A stretch of DNA of 60,000 bases, from the NCBI GenBank assembly GCA_009760855.2, contig WPIO01000043.1:64001-124000 (forward strand). The letters run 5' to 3'. Of this stretch, positions 31,950 to 55,711 are shown piece after piece (the stretch's first letter is position 1; each line of letters opens with the position of its first letter). The translations under genes were made by a program, and so were the position numbers. The stretch comes from Cristatella mucedo. Its lineage: Eukaryota; Bryozoa; Phylactolaemata; Cristatellidae. Below the pieces are notes generated by a model that was given only the letters and a program-made list of their open reading frames with translations, had not been told where the DNA came from and made no database searches.

Positions 31950-32810
31950 TTCGGACGAGCAACCTAAAGTCGTCATGTAAGAACAATTTTCTGCCACCTT
32001 GACTGCACGGGTGACAGGAAATTGCATTGCTATGTATGTGCAACTGCTTGCGCTACCACGGTTCTTTCGCCGACTGCTCGACTTTTAAAACGTGAGCTGT
32101 TTTACTTCGCTATGATGTGCTGCCAAATATAGATCTAGAATAGTTCTCAAATATAAGCAGCCTCAGCCAGCATTTGCCTCATCATATTTTTGTCTCTACA
32201 TGCATTAATTGAGACGTCAAAGTGCTGAACAGTAAAATTTTGAGTGCTGTTGTGTAGTATTCATTGCTGCCATAAACCCACTGTACATACATCCCTATAT
32301 ACTCAAGTGCCCAGTTTGCTCACCCACAAGACCTGAATGTGAACAAAGCAAACCACCGATGCCTCCAGGTGCCACCTCTAAGCAGATAGGCGTGCAAGCA
32401 ATATCGATATTTGGTTGTTTTAATTATTACTTACCTTATAACTTACCTTGAGCTTACAAAAGATTGTATTTAGGTGCACGGGCCACGATCATGTCTCAGA
32501 TACATTGTTTTTCATCAAACTGTGCCTCTAATACATGGTTCCTATACAGCATCTGTTACGTACCTAGAAAGTGGTTGAATTCTCTGAGAGTGCTATACCA
32601 ATGTATTACTTTTTTGTTTATACAAGTTTGGCATTGTAGTCTTGAGCAGTTGATGTTCGCTTCTGCTGTTTTTGTGGTTAGAATACAACATCTGGCCACA
32701 TGCAATCTTATCCTGTAACATAGCTATTTTGCCGTGTTCAAACATTACTATATCAAATAAGCTACTTTAAAAGTTGCCGTGTGCACTAGACTTGTATGTT
32801 TTAGTCGCCT
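31950..32810. other. Unassigned sequence with weak LINE tail
   Basis: ACGTACCTAGAAAGTGGTTG…CTCTGAGAGTGCTATACC near 32,560-32,605 resembles a decayed LINE-A stem-loop. Nothing else was recognised. Confidence 0.45.
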
Positions 32811-32814
32811 GATT

Positions 32815-35165
32815 TATCATGTATTCTCAGGTTGGTCAGCAACACAGTGATACTTTATTAACTGGCCATTCTCCTTTATCTCACATTTATCTGATCTTGT
32901 ATCGATTCTACGTTCAAGAAATCGTTGCTTCCTCGTTATGGGCGATTTCAACATTCACTTTGATAACTTATCCAACTTCTTCAGCAATTGATTTCTTGGA
33001 TTGACTGACTCATTATCTCTTGTGGCTAATGTGCATGGACCTACCCACATTAAGGATCACACACTCAACCAAATTTTCGTACACAACTGCATTTTGTAAT
33101 AACGAATTATTATCTAATCTTGCTTATCTGACAGCATGCAGATCTCATTCAGTCTAAAATGTGTGCCGTCCTTCTCTTCCGGATCTACAATCAATTGTGA
33201 ATTGCGAAACCTCAATACCCGTGGAATTGATGCTATCAGTGCAAGAATATCTGCCTGGCCTGTGCTTCTCAGTCCTCCTTCTGGCCTATCATCATTGATA
33301 GGTTGCTACAACACGACACTAGCTGACATGCTTGACTAATTTGCACCTCTGACTAAGCCCACTTAGTAAACCTCGCCCAGACAACATATGGTTTACCACA
33401 CACATTAAACTAGCTAGGTCTACTAAGTCCAAGCTTGAAAAAGCATACACAAGATCAGGACTGACTGTCCATCGACAGGCATACGAAGACTACTGTAAGT
33501 CGTACCAATCGATAGTAGCAAGGGCTAAGTCTAGATTATATGAAAGAAATTGTTAAATCATAGATGCACAATCCATGAATTCTGATGTCGACGATTAACC
33601 ATCTCCTCAACCTCTCCCAAATTAGCTCCTTACCTGAGGATCCTTTTGATGATCTAGCTGATGGCTTCTCTAGCCTTTGTTCTGAAGATCGACAAGAACA
33701 AGGAGTAAATCACCACGATGGCTGCATCCCCCCAGAATGCAGCCCCTTAATTCCTCGAATGAGACCTAGAGAGCTGGAGTAACTAAATCCCTGTCTCCCT
33801 TCTACCATTCCTATAAAGGACACTGGAACGAGACGTTGCAGACTAGCTGAACTCAAATTTTGAAACTGTCAACCTTGCTACTCAGTCCCAGACTGGTTTT
33901 ACAGCTAATTACTCCACAAAGTCAGCATTGCTTCGGGTGTACACCGACCTACTTAGGACCACAGAAGTAGGTTGAGTAACTCTGCTTATTTTCCGCGATC
34001 TTTCGGCGGCTTTTGATGCTATCGATCACCAAGTCCTTTTTGATCACCACTGATATCGCCTGGGCATTACTGGCACTGCATTGCAATAGTTCAAGTGCTA
34101 TCTCAGTAAGAGAATCCAGAGTATCGATGCGAATGGACAAAGGCCTTCCAACTTCCGTGCTGCATGTATTTATAATATCCATACGTTGATAGTAACACAA
34201 ATTTTCTGAAATTGAGTGACTCTAAAAACCTTACTAGTTATGGGCAAACGAAGTGTGACTGGGAAATCGGAAAGGCTAAAGCTCAAAATCGGCTCTGCCA
34301 GCATAACTCCTGTTGAATCTGCATGAAATCTAGGTGTGATATTTTAACGTGGCTTGTTGTTACACGAACACATAAGCTCCACTCTATTCCACCCACTTTC
34401 AGCTACATAAAATTGCTAAAATTCGGGCTTGTTTAGACAGGGATACCAAATTTAAGTTGGTCCATGCATTTATTAATCCTCTTGACTTCGGTAACTCACC
34501 ACTAGCCGGTCGACCGGGATGGGTAATCAGGGGCTTGTAGCTGGTGAAAAGCTCTGCAGCTAAGCTTGTCTGTCGTGAGCTTTGCAGTTGGCACCTCTTA
34601 CCACTTTTCGCCGACCTTCAGTGGCTACCAATCAAGCAAAGCATCTACTTTAACTTTTTGTCACTCACTTTCACATCTCTTATAATTTTGGCCCCAGCCT
34701 ACTTATCAGATCTACTGCCCCACCAGGCCAGGCATCATACCACCGGCTTTTCAGAATCTAACTGTTGATCTATACCTCATGCAAACCTCAAATCCTATGG
34801 AGACCTTGCTATTAGTTCGTACGCTCCCAAAGCTTGGAACTCACTTCTTACTTCTGTCACGACATCCCCCAACTTGACCACATTTAAAATAAAATTAAAA
34901 ACAAGCCAATTTATGACAGCATGTAGTTGGTCCCTGTGATTCGTCCATTATGGGATAATGTTTGCTGACTATGTGCATGCTGCCACTACCCACACTTTGA
35001 GGATAACATTGTGCATGCCACACTTAACCATGCTAATCGTATTGTTTATGGAGCATGCTAATGCTAACCATTCAATCATGCTTCCTTTGCAGCAAATGTA
35101 AAGTGCCTAGAAAGAGACTTTGTCCTCTGAAGGCACTTTATTGTCTTATAATTATCATTACTACT
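32815..35165 (+). mobile_element. Longest LINE-A copy: endonuclease end to 3' tail, decayed
   Basis: Near 32,935 the frame reads VMGDFNIHFDN, the last AP-endonuclease motif of non-LTR elements, then HGPTHIKDHTLNQ. Around 33,360-33,560 is the linker (KPRPDN, SKSKLEKAYTRSG, DYCKSYQSIVARAKS). Near 33,990 RT motif A reads DLSAAFDAIDHQV. The RT C-terminus (SLIILAPAYLSDLLPHQARH) and 3' tail close the copy at about 35,160. Many stops and frameshifts are present and the YADD region is lost. This order (endonuclease, RT, short stem-loop tail) is that of CR1/L2-type LINEs. Confidence 0.85.
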
Positions 35166-35990
35166 GACATTCATATTGTAGTTCTTTTGACTCTACATCA
35201 TATTTGAATTCAGGGAGTATTTATTTCCTGGAGGAATCTTTTAGGATAGGAGATGTTCTGTGCAAATGTGAGAATGAATTGAAGAGTTAAATAGCAGCAA
35301 AACTGAGATGTTCCATGTTCGTATTTGGATCACTCAGTCACTAATTCGTATTCATACTGCTTACTGACTCTCACCTTTAGCTACCATGCTGAGTCTTGCG
35401 TCAACTGATCTCATGCGAGATACCCTATGGCGAAGCTTAATTCGATCGAAATATCAGCTCGCACACATGAAAATGCAGTGCCCTACACAATGAGAGGAAT
35501 TATATTTAAAATTGTTGATATAGCTCTGTCTGTGGAGGGGCAGACAGGTGCTGTTCTCACTCGCAAAGTGACTTAGTGTGGAGGTAAGAGTGTTTTGATC
35601 TTTGCAGAGTACACCTGATACCTGATTACCTGAATTTTGTATCTAATTTGATGCATTCGTTTATCTCAGTGATGTGATAAGGCATCATTTGTGCATGTAT
35701 GTGTGTGTTTATGTGTGTGTGTGTGTGTGTGTTCGTGTAGGCGTGTTGATGTGGTGTTGTTACCATTGGTGAAGCCAATAATAGGCCTAATTAAACTCAG
35801 ACATGAATACTTCAATCTTAGCAAGTTCCAGTTAGGTTCGATCACTACACAGAGTTAGAACTGTTATGAAGATACAACTAACTTGCCATGGTACTTGTTT
35901 TCTCAGTATAGGCAAATCTGCTTACTTGGAAAATGGAAATCCTAACCCTGAAATCGAGCTTACTCAGGATATCTCGTGAAGCCTATGCAT
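35165..35990. other. Unassigned sequence with TG tract
   Basis: A (TG)n run of about 39 bp sits at 35,697-35,735. No frame or repeat family was recognised in the rest. Confidence 0.5.
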
Positions 35991-36145
35991 GCAAACTATG
36001 TTATTCATGTTGTTTATCAAGCATGATATTACTCACCATTTATTCACGTTTCCCTTTGCAGCGAATTTAAAGTTCCTAGAACGAGATTGAGTTCTCTGAG
36101 GGCGCTTTATCAAGTGCATTATTATTATTATTATTATTGTAAAGT
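35990..36145 (+). mobile_element. LINE-A 3' tail fragment
   Basis: TATGTTATTCATGTTGTTTATC, TTTGCAGCGAATTTAAAGTT, the stem-loop and GTGCATTATTATTATTATTATT. Confidence 0.88.
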
Positions 36146-36174
36146 GGGTGGCTTTCTCCAGGACGTCTATTCAC

Positions 36175-36420
36175 TAATAGATGACCCCATCAGCTTCAAA
36201 GTCCAGTCTGCCTGCTCTCAGTAACCTTGCAAAATTTGAAAATGCTGGCTTAAAACAATGAGCACAGCTAAGCTGACCCATGCATTCGTGACCTCCCTCC
36301 TAGACTTTTGCCACTTCTACAGGCAGGTCTTCCTGTCTGTACTATAAGATGCATTCAATTAGTGCAGTACTCTTCAGCTAGGCTTGGTTGTCTCCTAAAA
36401 ATGGGAATGGCCATGCTGTA
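36175..36420 (+). mobile_element. LINE RT C-terminal fragment
   Basis: GATGACCCCATCAGCTTCAA, then GCTAAGCTGACCCATGCATT and CTGTACTATAAGATGCATTC resemble the DDHISS, KLVHAF and CAIRRLQL part of LINE-A in decayed form. Confidence 0.65.
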
Positions 36421-36639
36421 TCAATTTTCGAAAGTCTGCACTGGCTGGCCAATCAGCATCTTTTCATTTTTCTTTTCTTTTTTTCATTCATAATTCAGCA
36501 TCATCTTTATTGACTTTTATGCTCACATCTCACGTCCTTGGTCATAGGCTATAGACCTGAAGCTGACAATCCTTGATTGCTTTTAGCAAGCAGGGTGATA
36601 GCCGAAAAGGCACTGCTGCTACATAGATGAGGCTGTTTG

Positions 36640-37115
36640 ATGTAATGTAATGTAATGTATCTCGGTCTGTAACTAATAAAGCCCCGACGACTATGTGGGT
36701 GTTGTGCAGGCGGGTTGTGTATAGCGAAATCACGGCCTAGGTCGCTTTTGGTACTCATTAGGTAGCCAACAGTCTCCATCTCACGCAACAAAGAGAAAGT
36801 GAAAAATAGCAAAGTCAGGAGAGCACTTAAGGTATTGTGTAGCATGGAAGTAGCTGCTTAGGACGGCTGGAAAGTATGTGCCGTAGTCAGCAGTAGCAGA
36901 GTAATAGTCGTTGCCTAAAAATCGTGGAAGCGAGTTCCACAGTCGAAGACCTGCAGAGCTAAAGCTTCTGCAGCCAATGCTCTTTAAGCAGAAAATGGAA
37001 CAGCTAATGTAGTGTCCAATATAGGACCTGAGAACACGAGGAGGTTGAAACCGGTGCAGCAGTTCAGCTATGTATGGAGGAGTCAAACTGTGGCAGGCTT
37101 TGTGGGTCAGCATAG
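36640..37115 (-). mobile_element. LINE-B 3' copy
   Basis: On the + strand it opens GTAATGTAATGTAATGTATC, the antisense of the ATTAC tail. The minus frame (37,113 to 36,781) reads MLTHKACHSLTPPYIAELLH, RLWNSLPRFLGNDYYSATADYG and ends at the private family 5' point. It is the best-preserved LINE-B piece here. Confidence 0.88.
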
Positions 37116-37119
37116 AAAC

Positions 37120-37960
37120 TTAGCTCTGTATCTAACTGACCTTACTTTTTATGTATCTATCCCTGTCACTGACTTCTAGGTGTGTTCAATATTTTGCTCC
37201 AGCCGACCAGTGTGAAATTTTTCTTAGTCGGGCATCGTATCTGCCCAAGTTAATCTCCTGAATAGGATCATAGTTTCGTGCCTTCGTCTAATGAAATTCA
37301 TTTCCTCAGAGCTGGTGCTTTCACTTTCCATGCTGTCAAAGCTTGTACCTCACTACTGAATAGTATCACGACCTGTGCTGAATTTGGAGATCATCTGAAG
37401 TTTGCTACAAACCCACTTGTCCTCACATCCTTGAGTTGTCAGTGTGAAGTGCACCTAATGTGTTACAATAATGAATGTTATAGCTTAACACACTGGACCT
37501 GATTATTTTCCAGCCTAGGTAAAGTGATTAGAAAGAGACTTGGTTCCTTCTGGTACGATATTCATGTTGTATTATGGTCATCATTATTGTGAAGATACTG
37601 TCGGTGTGGCAAATTTAGTTATGATTAGCACCTCACCCTTATTAATGCCAATGGTTGGCAGGTATTTACCTGAGATTAATTGTGGTAACCCTTGCCTCCT
37701 CCTGTAGGCACTTCCACCCTATCACTCAACCTTATCTGATTGTTGTTGATTATTGGTGTATTTCTGTCCCAATCTAAATTGCAGTATTCAATAGACTAAC
37801 AACAATAGAAGTGAGCCAAATCTTGAAATAAGTTCCACAGCAGCTTCTTGCTTATGATGAAATCAGGTCAGTGGATCAGAACAAACTGTTTGGTCAGTTC
37901 TAGGCAGGATGACAGTAGTTTTACATTCCTCACTGATCGTCGACAAGGAAAGAGTTAGCC
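37120..37960. other. Unassigned sequence with weak LINE tail
   Basis: AAAGTGATTAGAAAGAGACTTGG near 37,520 may be a decayed stem-loop tail. No gene recognised. Confidence 0.4.
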
Positions 37961-37964
37961 ATAT

Positions 37965-38075
37965 GCAATAATGTAATTTATTTATATAGCGCCTTAATAA
38001 AACTTGATTTCTATTCAGAGGCTTCACATATGCCACGGGCTGCAGCTCACGACCTTAGCCATAAAATACATTCAC
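37965..38075 (-). mobile_element. tRNA-related SINE 3' end
   Basis: On the minus strand: GTCGTGAGCTGCAGCCCGTG (B-box region), GAAGCCTCTGAATAG, then AAGGCGCTATATAAATAAAT, similar to the SINE at 15,690 and to the LINE-A tail. Confidence 0.6.
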
Positions 38076-38295
38076 CTTGACCTCGGTCGAGGTGAGCACC
38101 ATAGCCACTGTGGTAAGCAATCTCAGTATCAGGTAGTGCCTCCCCTCCTTGTGCTCCTTAATACAAGTCACGATAACCACCAGGACTTCTCCACCAGCTG
38201 CTAGCTCGAACGCTTCTTGCCACTGTACAGGCTGGCACTGTAAGTCAATCCTGGCAGTCAATCGAATGGTAGCTCACACCTATCCCTGAGGGGGG

Positions 38296-38673
38296 ATGGA
38301 GAAGTATTTTTTGCCAACGGAGCTGAACCTGGATAATCAATCATTGAGTGCTGATGAGGTTTTTTTTAAGGCAGCAAGGCACCGTACACACCCCTTTGTT
38401 GTTCATCCTAACCTGGGTGAGGGCTGCAGTCCCAGGCTCTGTTTACCATCGGCTGAAGAGCTGGAAGTAGAAGAATTATTTACCAGTAACAAGCCAACTT
38501 ATGAGCCACCTAAGCCTATACAAATTGTGTTTCAAGAGCTTGCAGGAGCTTCAATGAAAGCAGGCAGTGCTGACCTCCAGCTAATTCTAATGTGTCTCCA
38601 TCTAATTCCACAAACACTTTGTGGGTGGTTAAGGGCAGCACAACTTGAAAGAATGCAGCTACACAGGTTGTAG
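38296..38673 (+). other. Open frame of unknown nature (125 codons)
   Basis: An ATG-led frame beginning MEKYFLPTELNLDNQSLSAD, acidic in the middle (AEELEVEELF) and closed by TAG. It has normal-looking amino acid composition, unlike the low-complexity frames nearby, but I recognise no domain. It could be a decayed transposase or gene fragment, or chance. There is no evidence of splicing or expression. Confidence 0.3.
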
Positions 38674-38679
38674 CATCTG

Positions 38680-40100
38680 TGGGCTGAATGCCCCTCCCCC
38701 AAAAGCCAATGACTGACTCACACAATACCTACCTCAGTCCTCATTTCATGTTCAAAGGATCAGTGGTAGCAGCAGCTGTGGTAGTGGTAGAGCAAAAAAG
38801 CAGCTGTCAGCCCGGCAGAGACCGGTTAGGCTTGGGCAGGGGCTGCTGGCTTTTGGTTAGGCTCCGGGCTGAGGCTGACCTTTACTTTCTTTGTGCTGCT
38901 CACAGGAAGGACACCGGAGAGCTGTGTACTGCTGACCCTCTGGCAGGGCTGGCTGTGACCGTCAGCATGGCTATCGGCTGGATGGAAAAGCCTCTCACGT
39001 TGCAGGATGGATGCAGAAGCCAAGTAGGTCGCAGACCGTACGAAGCGGCTGAAAACGTAGCAGGTCGGATGCAGACGACTGTATAAGTTGAGGGTCGGAT
39101 GTGGAAGCCGAATGACTATTCATCGTTCTGGGTGAGTGGTGCTTGCCTTCCTTTTGGTGATGGTAGCTAATCATAGCTAGATGGCGCTGTAGTTTGGTGT
39201 TGGATTGTTGTAGTAGGCCCTGCAGCACAAGTAAACATGTCGGTAGAAGTAGGTGTTTTTTTACTTAAGTTACAACTTCATCTCAGCTTGACAAGCATTA
39301 CATACAAGCTCATAATCATCAGTTATATGAGGGTGGACGTAACCATGTGATGACAATACTAATGCTGCTAACAATAAGGATAGTTTGATTGAATAGCATA
39401 GCAAGAGAACTAAGTCGCAACCTGGGTGCTTTACAACTTGTTTCAAGAGAAGCAATAACCCGAGGTCAATGGCATGCACGGTATCATACTGCTACATTTT
39501 TTCAAATACGTTCAAGAAAACACACAGGGCACTGGTTTGATTGAGCCCATGGTATTGTGCACATCTAAGCAAGTACACGAGAACAAAAATAACAAGCTCA
39601 CTGTGGCACAATGAAAGCTGAGCAGAACCAACATGTCTTGATTAAGATTTGCCAAAACTATGATGCCATACGGCATATTGTTTCCTTGTCTTGGTGGCAT
39701 AGCTAGCCGATTGAAGACATGCTTTCTTCTAAATGTGTCCAGTTGAGTTAACCCAACTTAATAGTTGTGAGCCGAAGGTAGTGCAACTTTGTGGCTGTGA
39801 GCTGGATATAGATGGAAGCAGTGTAGTTATCTTTTAATCATAGCAAATTGTCGTTGTTGTGACTGGAAGTGCCCGAAGAAGATGCACTGAGCTTGCTTTC
39901 AGTTGAGGACTTTTGAAGAGAAAAAACAGTCACTGCCATATGACATGACATATCAGGTTGATCCTATCTGGGATCATCGTTAGATTTAACCTTCTTCCAT
40001 GATTTCATAGCTTTGAGATATGATTTCATATAGTTTCAGGGGTTAGTAGTTGCGACTGACTTCTCTGGAAGATAAAAGTTTGGTTTATTACGGTATTGTG
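38680..40100. other. Unassigned sequence
   Basis: A frame at 38,688-39,086 is Val/Ala/Gly-rich with no domain seen. Imperfect GGTCGGATG-containing repeats occur between 39,000 and 39,110. The remainder is AT-rich and shows no repeat match. Confidence 0.4.
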
Positions 40101-40129
40101 TATCGATTACTGCACAAGTTGTGTGTGTG

Positions 40130-40210
40130 TGGGAATAATTGTAGAAAGCCTGTAAAGAGAATGAGCTCTCTGTAGGCGCTCTAGCAAAGTATTATTCTTA
40201 TTAGAAAGAT
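40130..40210 (+). mobile_element. LINE-A tail fragment
   Basis: AAAGCCTGTAAAGAGAATGAG, CTCTCTGTAGGCGCTCTAGC and AAAGTATTATTCTTATT: a decayed stem-loop tail. Confidence 0.65.
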
Positions 40211-40792
40211 AAAACCAGACGACAACGACAATTGTATGTATCTGTGTGGGCCTAGATGTGCCAGGATGAGAGACCAGTGACAAATAGGAGGTGACCACAA
40301 GTAGATCTAGAAGAAGCCTTTTCCAGCTAACTGATGAAATAGGATTTCTTCATCAGATAAATGCCTTTGCAATTAGCAGTCTCGAGTTCGCAGTTTTCAG
40401 ATCATACGTTATGCGACAGGGCCTAGGTATCGTGACTGGCTTGTCTTCCAGGTTCTACAAGGAGTCATGCAGGCACAGCAGTTTTCAGAGAAAGAGATGA
40501 GGTTATTCAGCCAGTGTGGTAAGGGGACAGGCTGGGTTGCCTTACCAAGGAGGCAGACGGGTGGCTTGCTTATTGGTTGGGGGGCCTCAGCAGATCTCCA
40601 GAGTTTCTCCAGGGCTTAGCTATTGGAGAAAGCCATGCTGCATGTCACGATAGCCTCTAGCTTGAGTGTCTTGTGGCTGGCTCCCTTGGGCAGGGTCAAG
40701 GTCTTATAATCTTTTTGGCTCTTGACGATGACCCTCGTGGAAGGTTAGTGTCAGAGCTGCAGATTGATGGGAGTTTCCAGCTAAGTGAGCCG

Positions 40793-40985
40793 TGAAGGCA
40801 CACCGGGTAAGGTGGTTGCTTTTCACGACCTCGCTCCCGAGGTCGTGGGTTCGAATCCTGCTGTTGGTGATCCTTTATCGCCACAGCAAGCGACGGTGAT
40901 AGCCGTAAAGGGTCGTCTGTCGCTATACAAAAGAGGCAGTTAAATCAGTTAGTATTTATTTTTTCATTTTTTAGTCAACGAGATT
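40793..40985 (+). mobile_element. tRNA-derived SINE with perfect 10-bp hairpin
   Basis: GGTAAGGTGGTTGC and GTGGGTTCGAATCC are A- and B-box-like. CACGACCTCG-CTCC-CGAGGTCGTG forms a perfect hairpin between them. The 3' part (CTTTATCGCCACAGC, then TCGCTATACAAAAG) resembles the units at 13,318-13,385 and 45,720-45,800. Confidence 0.72.
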
Positions 40986-41059
40986 GAGCCATCTGGGAAT
41001 CGAGGTCGGATGCCGATGGGCAAAGATAAGCTACAAGTGCACACAGGTCAGACTTCAGT

Positions 41060-42255
41060 TGATAGGTTGCTACTGGGTGTTGGCCCAGCTGTAACATGTG
41101 AGAACTTCACAACTTTGGGTGAGGATTCTGTTCTCACCTTGCTAGTAAGTTCCAGTCCGGCTTTAGAGTGAATCACTTCACAGAACCAGCATTGCTTAGG
41201 GTGTACAACGACCTACCTAGGAATGCAAACATGGGTAGAGTATCTATGCTTGTTTTGCTTGATCTTTCGGCAGCTTTTGATGATATCGATTACCAAGTTC
41301 TTATAGAGCGCCTCATCTCTCACCTGGGCATCACTGACAGTGTTCTGCAATAGTTGACATACTATCTCAGTGGGAGACTCTAGAGTGTTGACGTGAATGA
41401 ACAAAGATTATTCGAGTTACCTTTGAAAATATGGGGTACCTCAGATGTCCATGCTAGGTCCGGTTCTTTTCACGGTTTATACTCTCCCTCTTGCTGGTGT
41501 GATAGCCTAGCACAATCTAGGCTTTCACTTCTATGCGGATGACACTCAGGTGTACCTTTGCTTTGATCACTAACAGACCTTGAGTACCTCGAATTCTCTC
41601 AACCCCTTGCTGCATGTATTGATGACATCCACACATGGATGGCAGCAATTTTTTGTAAACTAAACGATGATAAAACTAACTTACTCGTTATGGGAAAAGC
41701 CACTGTGATTCAGAAATTAGAAAGGTGAAAGCTAAAAACTAGCTCTGTCAGCATATCTCCCGTTGAATCAGCTCGAAATCTAGGTGTCACGTTCCATAGT
41801 GACCTCTCGTTAGACGACCCCATCAGCTCCACAATCAAGTCTGCCTACTTTCAGATACATAACATTGCTAAAATTCTGGCTTGTTTAGATAAGGATACCA
41901 CGTCTAAGTTGGTCCATGCATTTGTAACATTCAGTCTGACTTGTGTAACTTACTGCTTCCTCCCCTACCACAATGTGCAATCTGGTGATTACAGCTGGTG
42001 CAAAACTCTGCAGCTAGACTTGTCTGTCGTGAGCTTCACAGCTGCCACATCACACCACTTCTCGTCGACCTGCACTGGCGTTCAGTCAAGCCGTGGATCG
42101 ACTTCAAAGTTTTGTTGCTCATTTTTAGGTCACTTCATTCTTTGGCTCCAGCCTATCTCTCAGATCTACCCCCTACCAGGCCAAGCATATTACCACCCAC
42201 TTTTCGGAATCCAACAGTCTACCAATACCTCGTACAAACCTCAAAACCTTTTCCG
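41060..42255 (+). mobile_element. LINE-A RT fragment, 3' end missing
   Basis: Frames read LVLLDLSAAFDDIDYQVLIE (motif A), then FHFYADDTQVYLCFDH (catalytic YADD), RNLGVTFHSDLSLDD and RSLHSLAPAYLSDLPPTRPS. Stops and shifts break the frame. The copy ends abruptly near 42,255, with no 3' UTR or stem-loop. Confidence 0.87.
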
Positions 42256-43160
42256 TGAGTTCGATCGAACTTTCTTTAATCACGAAAGAAAATTATGCCT
42301 TCATCAAGAGCCACAATACTGGTAATACTAATAGGGCGTTTGCGTAGCATCCAAAGAGATCTGAATCTGCATTTAGATGCTTGATGAATCACAGCAATAT
42401 AAGCAAAGATAAATCTTAATGGCGTGCAAAGCACCATGCTTAGACTGGCATGCAACAACACACCAGAAGAAGCTCAGGGCCACCTGTTAGTAGGATACAT
42501 GGTTAGTAATAAGCATTATGTGCACAGGTAAGCATGCAGAAACCACTGGAATAAAGCTTCGACAAATTTTAGACTTTCATCACATTTCAAGCTGTATGCC
42601 CGATTGACAACTGTATTTCGATCTACAGTGAGAAGCAGAGAGGCGACTGGAAGCCGAAGAGCTGTGGTAGGGGAGCATGTTTAAGGATCAAAGAGGTCTG
42701 ATATACAGGCTGGAGCGAGCCAGAAGCACCCTGTAAGCCAGAGAGATCATTTCCTAGTCGATCCTATGCTCGAGAGAGAGAGAGAGAGAGAGAGAGAGAG
42801 CAGATGAAGCTCACACAGAAGTGGTGTAATGAGGCAGAGATTCAGTAGACTGTGATCATTCTCTAAAATTATAACTTTTTCGAAAACTGTCACTGCTATT
42901 GGGTCAGAATTGTGAGCCCGAAGCCAAATTCCTGACCGCAGCTCTTTTGTGCTTTGATTAAAGGACACAAACTATTAGATACTTCACAGCCATAACGAAA
43001 ACGACACCAATCACGATGGAAAAACAGCACTCGCATGCGACATGCTAGCTGTGTCCAGTCGGTGGAAATATTGTAACTGACTAAAAATGGACTCGTGGTC
43101 GTTTGACGTGAAGTAATAAGCTGCAGGCAAAGGGAAGGGGCCAATGGGCTAATTATTCTT
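42256..43160. other. Unassigned sequence next to right arm
   Basis: Contains a short GA tract (42,773-42,800) and a small hairpin (TTTCTTTAATCACGAAAGAAA near 42,269). No gene or repeat family recognised. Confidence 0.45.
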
Positions 43161-43164
43161 GGGC

Positions 43165-43450
43165 AGACCCAAGTAGGTTGGAGGAGCTTACAATTCCCAT
43201 CTCCACAGCCTTACTGTGGTTGTCTGCTTCTGGCTTGTTTGGTCAAGTGGTTAGGCTGCTCCCCCCCCCCCCCGACCAAGGTTTGGCTGAGGTCGTGTGC
43301 TCTAGCCCCGAGGCATATGTGATGTGCCTGAAAAAAGATTAGGTTTTCCTGAAGTGCTGTAAAATGAATTTTATTTAATTTTTCTATTAAGGTTCAAATG
43401 TTGCCACTCGCCGACTGGGTTTTAGTGCGGTGGGGCGTGGCAATTTAAGT
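43165..43450 (+). mobile_element. tRNA-related SINE at inner edge of right arm
   Basis: Inverted partner of 15,690-15,985. The A-box-like part is TTTGGTCAAGTGGTTAGGCT, followed by a run of 14 C, and the 3' end reads GATGTGCCTGAAAAAAGATTA. Confidence 0.72.
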
Positions 43451-43837
43451 CTAAGTATGCACTGCTGAATGCAACATTACCGAGAATTCCCCTGGTAGAT
43501 ATATTTGCCAGCGATTAGATCAACATTAGGGAAGCTCTTGCATCTACGCCAGCCCACGAGGTCCACCCGAGCAAAATACTGTAAGAGCGAAAGGCTTTTT
43601 TTGGCTGCTGCGTTAATGCTTCGCATTGGCGCAGGACAGTACAGCTGCAAGTCTTACTCATATGTCGATACTTCTGTCTATCGAAAGTCTCAGCGGTTTG
43701 TTGAAATTGCTCGATCAAACGGAAGTAGTTGTTAAATTCAGCTCTGTGAAAACGCTGGTTCTAGCTGGAAGTGCCATAACACACTAGAATCAGCTAAGCC
43801 TGCGGGAATCGCTGAAGGGCTCTTGCTGCTGACATCC

Positions 43838-43978
43838 GGTCGCTTGCCGGTCAGCCATTTTTTCACTTGACCTTCCTCGGCGGCTTTTTGCCGTGATCCC
43901 GCCGGCTGTGAACGAGCTACCGTGCTCTCCTTCAGCTTTTCAACTTTCTGTGTTTGCAATACCCGCAACGGCAGGGCG
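43838..43978 (+). promoter_or_regulatory. 5' flank of FERM gene, conserved in both arms
   Basis: The stretch before the exon 1 ATG is well conserved with 15,189-15,330 of the left arm and more GC-rich than its surroundings, with CCGCCGGCTGTG and CTCGGCGGC blocks. It probably holds the 5' UTR and core promoter. No clear TATA box was seen, and the transcription start cannot be set from sequence alone. Confidence 0.3.

Positions 43979-55711
<11,733 letters not shown>

Noticed and set aside
40793-40880. A functional tRNA gene
   Set aside because: A/B-box-like sequences are present, but no consistent acceptor stem or anticodon arm; the 3' part is SINE-like. The same holds for 6,880-7,000 and 51,163-51,240.
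42269-42296. Short hairpin as a regulatory element
   Set aside because: A 7-bp AT-rich stem of this kind is expected by chance in 60 kb.
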